Made by a program: the position numbers and the translations under genes. DNA of 64,000 nt, from contig CBDUYN010000003.1 of assembly GCA_965371445.1 (NCBI GenBank), forward strand, positions 1 to 64,000. The letters are read 5' to 3'. Source of the stretch: DASWIG01 sp965371445. Its GTDB lineage: Bacteria > Acidobacteriota > Thermoanaerobaculia > Multivoradales > J023. Within the stretch, counting starts at the first letter, position 1. Every line of letters starts with the position of its first letter. Shown here one piece after another: positions 57,729 through 64,000 of the stretch. A model generated the notes under the pieces. It was not told the DNA's origin. It made no database searches and saw only the letters and a list, made by a program, of their open reading frames with translations.

Positions 57729-60700
57729 CTACTCACGTTCCCACCGCGGCAGACGCCCCGGCGTCCACGGCGCACCGGCCGCTTCCATGTCCGCTTCAAG
57801 CGCCGCGAGATCCTCTTCCACCAGGACGCGCAGCTCTTCGAGCACCTCCTCGAACGCCGCCGCCGCGGCTTCGTAGGATTGCTGGCTGGTGGTCGTCGCC
57901 GCCGAGGACGAGCCCCAGCCGCGGGTGGCGCGTCCGACCCGGTTCAGGATCGACGGCAAGGTCGGCTCGGAGCGCCGGCGCTTGACGTGGTCGCCCATCA
58001 GGCGATCCCGGATCGACCACAGCCGCGATTCGAGGTCGCGGGCCCGCGTCGCGAGCTCGGGGTCGGCACCTGCCGTCCCGTCTAGTGCCTTTTTGATCAA
58101 CGCCAGCCGGTCCTCCGTCGACGAGGCGACCTCCGCCGCTCCGAGGACCGCCCGCTGGAGCCGCGCCGTTTTCCGCTGGAAGGCGAGGAGCGCTTCGCGG
58201 TCCTCAGCCGGAAGCGTCACGTTCTCCAGCGGCTTCACCGCGAAGCTCCGCGGCTCGCCGAGCGGCGTCACTGCTCCGTCGACGCGCTTTGAAAGCTGCA
58301 CCGTGTAGGTGTCCGGCACCACCCGCGGACCCCGCGGCGGCGTCGTGAACGGACCCGAGCGTGGCGGCTCGAGGCTCGCCGGCTCGGGCGACGGGAACCG
58401 CAAGTCCCAGCTGATCCGGTGGATCCCCGCCTTCGCCGGTCCTGTCAGGTGACGGATCACGTGGCCCTCGGCATCGGTCACCGTCAGGAGCATCGCCGGC
58501 TCTTCCTCGCGGTCCTCGGCTCGGAGCTCCTCCCAGGTCGGCATCGGGATTTTCTCCTCGGCCTTGACGAGCTCTTTTTCGCTCTCCTGGCGCTTTTTCT
58601 TACGGGTCTTGACCTCCTCTTTCAGGTAATAGGTAAAAACCGCGCCGTTGGGCGGATTGGGCGCCGTGAAAAAAGCGTCGCCCTGGAACGACTTCCCGGG
58701 CTCGCCGAGGGGAAAGCTCTCATTGAACATCCAGACGTCCTTGGCTGGAAAGAGGATGGCCTCCGCCTCCAGGGCCTCGGCGCCAAGGCCCCGCAAAGGC
58801 GAGTAATCGTCGAGGATGAAAAAACCTCTTCCGAAGCTCGCCACCACGAGGTCGACCTCACGCTCCTGGATCTCCAGGTCGCGAACGGCGATCGTCGGAA
58901 TGCCGCCGGTCAGCTCGATCCATTTGCCGCCACCGTCGAGCGTGAAGTAAAGGCCGAGCTCGGTGCCGGCGAAAAGCAGCTCGGGCTGGACGCGATCCTC
59001 GACCACCACGTAGACCGAGCCGCGCTCGGGCAGCCCCCCGTCTTCCGCATCGCCCACGATCGAGGCCCAGGTCACACCCCGGTCGGCGCTTTTCAAGAGA
59101 TAGGGCTTGAAGTCGCCGCTCTTGTGGTTGTTGAAAGCCGCGTAGACCGTGCCTTCTTCGTGCCGCGAGGCCAGGAGGTCGTTGACGTAGGTCAGCTCCG
59201 GGACGCCCGGGAACGACTCGACCTTGCGCCAGGTCTCGCCACTGTCTGGCGTCACCTGGACGAGGCCGTCGTCGGTGCCGGCATAGATCAACCCCTCGGC
59301 GAGAGGGGATTCGTCGAGGCTTACGACGTTGCCGTACTGCGAGGTCGACCGGTGGCGCGAGACCGAGTCGATCGACCAGGTGCGGCCCATCATCTCCAAC
59401 TGGTGACGGTCGAGCTGACGCGACAGATCGCCCGAAATCGCCCGCCAGGTCGAGCCGCGGTCGTCGGAGCGGAAAAGCACGTTGGCGGCGAAGTAGAGGC
59501 GCGTCGCCGAGTGGGGGCTGATCAGAAGCGGCGCGTCCCAGTTCCAGCGCAAGGGCTCGTCGTCGGGGCCGGGCTGAGGCTTGACGTCGACCGTCTCGCC
59601 GCTTCGCCGGTCGTAGCGCACGAGCTCGCCGTACTGTGCCTCCGAGTACACCACGTCGGGGTTCCCGGGCTCGACCCGGGCCTGGAAGCCGTCGCCGCCG
59701 CGGGTGATGTACCAGTCGGAGTTGACGATGCCGTGGTTCGAGGTGGTGCGCGACGGTCCGCCGATCGTGAAGTTGTCCTGAGTCCCGCCGTAGACGTTGT
59801 AGAAGGGGAGCTCGTCGTCGATCCCCACCTTGTAGAACTGCGTGATCGGCAGGTTCGCGATGTAGCGCCAGGTCTCGCCGCGGTCAAAGGTCTCGTAGAC
59901 GCCGCCGTCGCAGCCAGCGAGGATGTGGCGGGTGTCCGCGGGGTCGATCCAAAGAGCATGGTTGTCGACGTGCTTCCACTTCTCGGGGACCCGCTGGAAG
60001 CTCTTGCCGCCGTCCTCGGTGCGGCGCATCCAGATGTCGTTCGAGTAGACGCGGTCGACGTCCTCGGGGTCGGCGACGATTTCCTGGTAGTACTGTGGGC
60101 TGGCGCTGACGTAGCCCGAACGCCGCTCCCAGCTCTCGCCGCGGTCGACGCTGCGGTAAAAGCCCGCCGACTTGGGCTCCGCCGTCTCGACGACGGCGTA
60201 GAGGACGTCGGGATCGGCGGGGGAGAGGGCGAGGCCGATCCGTCCGACGTCGCCTTCGGGGAGCCCGCTCGAGAGCTTGCGCCAGGTCTTGAAGCCGTCG
60301 GTGGACTTGTAGACCGCCGACTCGGGGCCGCCGTTGATCAGCGACCAGACCCGGCGGCGGCGCTGATAGGCGGCGGCGTAGACGGTGTCCGGGTCGCGCG
60401 GATCGAGCAGCACCTCGCTCACCCCGGTGTGCTCGCTGATCTCCAGGACTCTCTCCCAAGTGGCGCCGCCGTCCGTCGTCTTGTAGAGGCCGCGGTCGCC
60501 GCCGACCGACCACAGGGGACCCTGGGCCGCGACGTAGACGGTGTCGCCGTCGCGCGGGTCGACCGCGATCCTTCCGATGTGCTCGGAGTCGCCGAGCCCC
60601 ATGTTCTCCCAGCTCTTGCCGCCGTCGAGCGACTTGTAGACGCCGTCGCCGTAGCCGACGCTCCGCTGGCTGTTGTTCTCCCCGGTCCCGACCCACACGA

Positions 60701-61064
60701 CGTGCGGGTTCGTGGGATCGATCGTGATGCAGCCGATCGAGTAGGACCCTTCGCCCTCGAAGATCGGCTTCCAGGTCGTGCCGGCGTTGGTGGTCTTCCA
60801 CACGCCGCCGGAGGCGGCGGCCACGTACCAGACTTGGGGCTCTTCCGGATCGACGACGATGTCGACGACTCGGCCCGAGGTGAGGGCCGGGCCGATCTCG
60901 CGGAGCTTCAGGCCCGCAAACGTCGAGGCCTTGAGCGGGCCTTCGTCCTTTTTTTGCTCAGACGCTTCGGCTTCAGCGTTCTTCTCGTCCTTGCCGCGTT
61001 TCGCGAGGACAAGCGACGGTTCCACGAGGGCGAGGGTCAGGAAGATCGTCCAGATGAGTCGCAA
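57729..61064 (-). CDS. Secreted sortilin/VPS10-type beta-propeller protein
   Basis: 1111 residues, ATG at 61064, signal peptide (IWTIFLTLALVEPSLVLAKR). A charged linker leads to a two-propeller array of BNR/sortilin-type repeats: GGVWKTTNAGTTWKPI, GVYKSLDGGKSWENM, GLYKTTDGGATWERV, GFYRSVDRGESWERR, VLFRSDDRGSTWRAI, PYLLKSADRGVTWASI (about 45-760). Then come a small beta domain (LLTVTDAEGHVIRHLTGPAK; GIHRISWDLRFPSPEPASLE) and a C-terminal helical region. These proteins are often labelled glycosyl hydrolases, but no catalytic acid pair is evident; binding of sugars or peptides is as likely. A 380-bp piece of the C-terminal domain is duplicated at 56231-56612. Confidence 0.88.
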   Translation of the reverse strand: MRLIWTIFLTLALVEPSLVLAKRGKDEKNAEAEASEQKKDEGPLKASTFAGLKLREIGPALTSGRVVDIVVDPEEPQVWYVAAASGGVWKTTNAGTTWKPIFEGEGSYSIGCITIDPTNPHVVWVGTGENNSQRSVGYGDGVYKSLDGGKSWENMGLGDSEHIGRIAVDPRDGDTVYVAAQGPLWSVGGDRGLYKTTDGGATWERVLEISEHTGVSEVLLDPRDPDTVYAAAYQRRRRVWSLINGGPESAVYKSTDGFKTWRKLSSGLPEGDVGRIGLALSPADPDVLYAVVETAEPKSAGFYRSVDRGESWERRSGYVSASPQYYQEIVADPEDVDRVYSNDIWMRRTEDGGKSFQRVPEKWKHVDNHALWIDPADTRHILAGCDGGVYETFDRGETWRYIANLPITQFYKVGIDDELPFYNVYGGTQDNFTIGGPSRTTSNHGIVNSDWYITRGGDGFQARVEPGNPDVVYSEAQYGELVRYDRRSGETVDVKPQPGPDDEPLRWNWDAPLLISPHSATRLYFAANVLFRSDDRGSTWRAISGDLSRQLDRHQLEMMGRTWSIDSVSRHRSTSQYGNVVSLDESPLAEGLIYAGTDDGLVQVTPDSGETWRKVESFPGVPELTYVNDLLASRHEEGTVYAAFNNHKSGDFKPYLLKSADRGVTWASIVGDAEDGGLPERGSVYVVVEDRVQPELLFAGTELGLYFTLDGGGKWIELTGGIPTIAVRDLEIQEREVDLVVASFGRGFFILDDYSPLRGLGAEALEAEAILFPAKDVWMFNESFPLGEPGKSFQGDAFFTAPNPPNGAVFTYYLKEEVKTRKKKRQESEKELVKAEEKIPMPTWEELRAEDREEEPAMLLTVTDAEGHVIRHLTGPAKAGIHRISWDLRFPSPEPASLEPPRSGPFTTPPRGPRVVPDTYTVQLSKRVDGAVTPLGEPRSFAVKPLENVTLPAEDREALLAFQRKTARLQRAVLGAAEVASSTEDRLALIKKALDGTAGADPELATRARDLESRLWSIRDRLMGDHVKRRRSEPTLPSILNRVGRATRGWGSSSAATTTSQQSYEAAAAAFEEVLEELRVLVEEDLAALEADMEAAGAPWTPGRLPRWERE

Positions 61065-61175
61065 GGTCTTCTCCTTGGGGGGTGGTTGGGGGGGCGGGAC
61101 TCGTCGAGACGGCCGAGCTTATCCGATCACCGCCGGCTTGCGGCACCGCCCCGGATCGGAGAAGATCCCGCCGCG

Positions 61176-62540
61176 ATGGACGAGATGATCCTGGCAACGC
61201 TACGTGCCGCCTTCGACGCCAGCCCCGAGAACCGGGAGCTGCGGATGGTCCTCGCCGGCGCCCACCTCGAACGCGACGAGACCGAGGAGGCCCGTGAGCT
61301 CGTCCACGAGCTCGACCCGGCCGACGAGCTCGCCCCGGAGAGCCGGCGCCTCGCCGCCCGCGTCTGCCTGGCCGCGGACGACGCCGCGGGAGCTCTCGCC
61401 TGGGCCGGCGACGACGACAAGCCCGAGACCCTCCTCTTGAAGGCCCGGGCTCACCTTGCCTTGGACAAGCGCGACGAGGGCCTCCGCTTCTACCGGGCCG
61501 CCGTCGAGGCGAACCCCGCCTTGGAGAATCTGGCGCTGCGCGACCGTTTGACCTCCAAGGTCCGTACCTTCCCGCAGCGCACCGGCGGCGGCGGCCGTCC
61601 TCAGCTGCGGGTGATCTCGAACGACGACACCGATCAAAGCGAGCTCAACCGCCTTCTCATGCCCCCCGCTCAGAAAGTCACCTTCCGCGACGTCGGCGGC
61701 CTCGACGCAATCAAGAAACAGATCCGCAAACGCATCATCCTGCCGTTCCAGAAGCCGTCGCTTTTCGAACGCTTCAAGAAGCGCGTCGGCGGCGGGCTCT
61801 TGCTCTACGGCCCGCCGGGCTGCGGCAAGACGCTTCTCGCCCGCGCCACGGCCGGCGAGTGCGACGCCGACTTCTACAACGTCGCGATCTCCGACGTCCT
61901 CGACATGTACATCGGCGAGTCGGAACGTAAGCTCCACGCCCTTTTCGAGAAAGCGCGTTCGTCGGCTCCGGCGATCCTCTTCTTCGACGAGATCGAGGCG
62001 CTCGGAGGCAAGCGCCAGTACACCCGCGAGGTGACGGCGTCAAAGCTCGTCAGCCAGTTCCTCTCGGAGATGGACGGCTTCACCCAGTCGAACTCCGGAG
62101 TGCTGATCCTCGGGGCCACCAACGTCCCCTGGGCGGTCGATCCCGCCTTTCGCCGTCCGGGACGCTTCGACCGGCTGCTCTTCGTCCCGCCTCCCGACGC
62201 CGAGGCCCGGCGGGCGATCCTCGAGATCCTTCTCGCCGAGCGTCCCGTGGCGGGGAAGCCCGACACCAGCTCTCTGGTGAAGCGCACGTCGGGCTTCTCG
62301 GGCGCGGACCTCGAGAACCTGGTCGAGACCGCGGCCGACGAGGCCATCGAGGCGTCGCTAGAACGCGGCGAGGAGGTACCGATCGGCGACGCCGAGCTCC
62401 GTGCCGCGCTCGGCGAGGTCAAGGCGACGACGCTCGAATGGCTGACCACGGCACGCAACTACGCACGCTACGCCAACGAAGCCGGACAGTACGACGACGT
62501 GCTCCAGTTCCTCGACAAGTACGGCAAGAAAGGCCGCTGA
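61176..62540 (+). CDS. TPR-AAA+ ATPase (FtsH/Vps4-like AAA domain without protease)
   Basis: 454 residues from the ATG at 61176. N-terminal TPR-like helices (about 1-125: LRMVLAGAHLERDETEEARE; LLKARAHLALDKRDEGLRFY), a flexible Gly/Arg linker, then an AAA+ domain starting VTFRDVGGLDAIKKQIRKRI. It has Walker A GPPGCGKTLLAR (near 213), a pore loop (SDVLDMYIGESERK), Walker B ILFFDEIEALGG and the second region of homology GATNVPWAVDPAFRRPGRFD. There is no zinc-protease domain, so it should act as an unfoldase or disassembly factor. The C-terminal EWLTTARNYARYANEAGQYD resembles the Vps4-like C-terminal helix. Next to it are a membrane protein and a TPR membrane protein. Confidence 0.88.
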   Translation: MDEMILATLRAAFDASPENRELRMVLAGAHLERDETEEARELVHELDPADELAPESRRLAARVCLAADDAAGALAWAGDDDKPETLLLKARAHLALDKRDEGLRFYRAAVEANPALENLALRDRLTSKVRTFPQRTGGGGRPQLRVISNDDTDQSELNRLLMPPAQKVTFRDVGGLDAIKKQIRKRIILPFQKPSLFERFKKRVGGGLLLYGPPGCGKTLLARATAGECDADFYNVAISDVLDMYIGESERKLHALFEKARSSAPAILFFDEIEALGGKRQYTREVTASKLVSQFLSEMDGFTQSNSGVLILGATNVPWAVDPAFRRPGRFDRLLFVPPPDAEARRAILEILLAERPVAGKPDTSSLVKRTSGFSGADLENLVETAADEAIEASLERGEEVPIGDAELRAALGEVKATTLEWLTTARNYARYANEAGQYDDVLQFLDKYGKKGR

Positions 62541-62545
62541 CCGAC

Positions 62546-63007
62546 GTGAGCTACCGCATTGAGGACGAGCCGCGTCCCGGGGCCTTGGCCTATCTGGTCG
62601 TCAATCCCGTATGGCCGCTCTTTGCCATCATGTTCGGCGGTTCCGTCTTCAGCTGGCCGTGGTTCGTCCTGAACGGCCTCGCGGTCGGTAGCCCCAGCCG
62701 CGTCCGGGAGGCCCTCTGGGCCGCCGCGGGCTTTGTGGGCAACGTCGTCCTGATCGTCGGCATCTCGGTGGTGGCGAGCGCCGATCTCCTCGGTGACCTC
62801 GGAGTGCGCTACGCGTTCGTCGCCGTGACGGTGTGGAAGCTTCTCGTCAGCTACTCGCTTTTCGTCCTTCAGGGCCGGAGCTTCCACCTCTACGAGCATT
62901 TTGGCGGACGGGCCCGGAGCGGCTTCCTGGTCGTCTTCCTTGCCTTCTTCGTCGGCCAGCGGCTCTTTTCGGCGCTGCCCGTCTTCTGGACCCTCGTCTT
63001 GCGGTGA
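62546..63007 (+). CDS. Small four-helix inner-membrane protein
   Basis: About 153 residues from a GTG at 62546, 5 bases after the AAA+ gene's stop. Four hydrophobic segments: AYLVVNPVWPLFAIMFGGSV; LWAAAGFVGNVVLIVGISVV; YAFVAVTVWKLLVSYSLFVL; SGFLVVFLAFFVGQRLFSAL. No recognised family. The tight spacing suggests one operon with the AAA+ and TPR genes, so the AAA+ ATPase may act on or with it. The ribosome site is weak (AAAGG). Confidence 0.7.
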   Translation: MSYRIEDEPRPGALAYLVVNPVWPLFAIMFGGSVFSWPWFVLNGLAVGSPSRVREALWAAAGFVGNVVLIVGISVVASADLLGDLGVRYAFVAVTVWKLLVSYSLFVLQGRSFHLYEHFGGRARSGFLVVFLAFFVGQRLFSALPVFWTLVLR

Positions 63008-63014
63008 AGGGAAC

Positions 63015-63947
63015 ATGAGCGACCAAGAAAACGAACGCTGGCTCGCCATCGCCGAGCACCAGATGAGCCAGGGACAGCTCGAAGGCGCGGTGGAGTCGAT
63101 CCGCCAGGTGCTCGCCCGCGATCCGGACCTCGCCGAGGCGCACGCGCTTCTCGCGCTCTGCCTCCTCGACCTGCGCCGGGTTCATGCCGCGGAGCACGAA
63201 TCGGACCTCGCCCTGGCCCTAAGCCCCGACTCGCCGGTCGCCCTCCATGCTTCGGGGGCCGTCCAGCTGGCGCGGCGGCATTTCAAGGCGGCGGAGGAGC
63301 GCTTCGAGCGCTGGCGCGCCCTCTCTCCCCAGGAGCCGGCGGTCTACCGCTCCTTGGGCCATTTCTACGACCTGACGGGGCGCCGCCAAGACCACTTGGC
63401 GGTGCTCGAAAAGGCCCTGGAGCTCGATCCCGACGAGCCCCAGACCTGGGTCGACCTGGGGCGGTGGTATCTGGATCGCGGCGACGTCGACGCGGCCGAG
63501 CAAAAAGCCCGCAAAGCCCTGGCGATCCAACCCGAGCATCAGGACGGGCTGGTCTTGATGGGCCACGTCCTGGTGCGCCGCGGGCGGATCAAGGAGGCGC
63601 GCGACCACGCGATCTGGGCGTTACGCAACGACCCGGGCGACCGCTCGACGCTACGGCTCCTGGCGTCGGTCAAGGCACGCGAGTCTCTCGTCCTGGGGCT
63701 CTGGTGGCGTTACTCGGCATGGATGGGCGAGCTCGGCGACGGCCGCGCGATCCTGGTGCTGCTCGGCGCCTACGTCCTCTACCGGCTCGGCGTCATCACG
63801 GCCGACGCCTACGAGCACGCCGGGCTCGCCGAGTACATCCAGGTGATTTGGCTCTGTATCGTCGCCTACACCTGGATCGGTCCGGTACTCTTTCGCCAGT
63901 CGCTCAAGAAAGAGCTGGCCTCTGTCGAGCTCGACCGCGAGTTCTGA
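63015..63947 (+). CDS. TPR protein with two C-terminal membrane helices
   Basis: 310 residues from the ATG at 63015 (GAAGGGAA upstream), 7 bases after the previous gene. Six TPR-like repeats (about 1-215): LAIAEHQMSQGQLEGAVESI; VYRSLGHFYDLTGRRQDHLA; TWVDLGRWYLDRGDVDAAEQ; GLVLMGHVLVRRGRIKEARD. Then two hydrophobic segments (GRAILVLLGAYVLYRLGVIT; YIQVIWLCIVAYTWIGPVLF) anchor it in the inner membrane with the TPRs probably cytoplasmic. Together with the TPR-AAA+ ATPase and the four-helix protein it forms a candidate three-gene membrane remodelling or assembly unit. No enzymatic motif. Confidence 0.8.
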   Translation: MSDQENERWLAIAEHQMSQGQLEGAVESIRQVLARDPDLAEAHALLALCLLDLRRVHAAEHESDLALALSPDSPVALHASGAVQLARRHFKAAEERFERWRALSPQEPAVYRSLGHFYDLTGRRQDHLAVLEKALELDPDEPQTWVDLGRWYLDRGDVDAAEQKARKALAIQPEHQDGLVLMGHVLVRRGRIKEARDHAIWALRNDPGDRSTLRLLASVKARESLVLGLWWRYSAWMGELGDGRAILVLLGAYVLYRLGVITADAYEHAGLAEYIQVIWLCIVAYTWIGPVLFRQSLKKELASVELDREF

Positions 63948-63972
63948 GGCGCCGCCGCGGTAGGATCAGGGC

Positions 63973-64000
63973 ATGATGCGTCCGATCGACGTCCTGATCG
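63973..64000 (+). CDS. Start of a gene cut by the window edge
   Basis: ATG-ATG-CGT at 63973, reading MMRPIDVLI before the sequence ends. GGATCAGGGC precedes it, with an AGG-type ribosome site at most. Same strand and close behind the TPR gene, so probably a further operon member; identity unknown. Confidence 0.35.

Noticed and set aside
57729..61064. Assignment of the propeller protein as an active glycoside hydrolase.
   Set aside because: The repeats fit sortilin/BNR propellers, but no catalytic residues could be identified; the enzymatic label is often copied without evidence.

Overview
The window is high-GC, densely coding bacterial DNA. It most resembles Acidobacteriota, probably a Thermoanaerobaculia-type lineage. 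The pointers are two secreted von Willebrand A proteins of the kind described as VWFA-related Acidobacterial domain proteins, a ligand-sensor hybrid kinase with an extracellular propeller and Y_Y_Y domain, a TonB-dependent receptor with a carboxypeptidase-like N-terminal domain, a sortilin-type propeller protein, a DPP III-like lipoprotein and type IV pilus ATPases. Many signal peptides, lipoproteins and an outer-membrane receptor indicate a Gram-negative cell with a protein- and peptide-oriented lifestyle. I see no rRNA, tRNA, CRISPR array, integrase or complete insertion sequence. The taxonomic call is inference from gene content.

Layout. 1-6231 (minus): the tip of one secreted M36-type metalloprotease and a complete 1945-residue paralogue with a duplicated Cys-rich/beta C-terminal unit. 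6531-8021: an orphan sensor kinase. 8033-13963 (minus): an exported TldD-like pair (one with zinc ligands, one without), two tandem FxLYD-like secreted paralogues and a pseudopilin. 14131-19566 (minus): an SPFH/HIR-like protein, a translationally coupled S24/S26-type peptidase with no standard start codon, and a 1350-residue hybrid kinase. 19774-24556 (plus): a coupled three-gene VWA/TPR/VWA secreted operon. 24599-27216 (plus): an internally deleted hybrid kinase, a receiver-domain scrap and a GAF-GGDEF diguanylate cyclase. 27221-33653 (minus): an outer-membrane protein, a TonB receptor, a secreted protein and an agmatinase-type ureohydrolase. 33887-35829 (minus): hflK-hflC. 36331-39036 (plus): an exported amidohydrolase and a secreted DUF4214-like protein. 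39095-45796 (minus): a DPP III-like lipoprotein, two PilT-family ATPases, meaB and a quinone oxidoreductase.

45855-50274 (plus) is the most interesting block. A sigma-54-type activator gene is followed by two matching inverted repeats, a good -24/-12 promoter and a previously hidden 52-codon membrane-protein gene with a strong ribosome binding site. After that come an RsbW-like ATPase, a STAS antagonist preceded by a triplicated Shine-Dalgarno sequence, and a GAF-SpoIIE phosphatase. Together they read as a locally controlled partner-switching signalling module with a membrane micropeptide as its first gene.

50311-64000: a voltage-gated-type cation channel with an unusual filter, a tandem DJ-1/PfpI lipoprotein, an mhqO-mhqD-like pair and an EEP-family protein. 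A scarred stretch follows (54559-57718) with pseudogene fragments, short repeats and an AT-richer gene joining a possible contractile-injection-type leader to a GNAT fold. Next come the 1111-residue propeller protein whose C-terminal part is duplicated in the scar, a TPR-AAA ATPase, a small membrane protein and a TPR membrane protein. GC-rich inverted repeats are scattered through the gaps, and one appears to lie inside a coding sequence. Coordinates and motifs were read by eye; family names rest on motif recognition, not on database searches.
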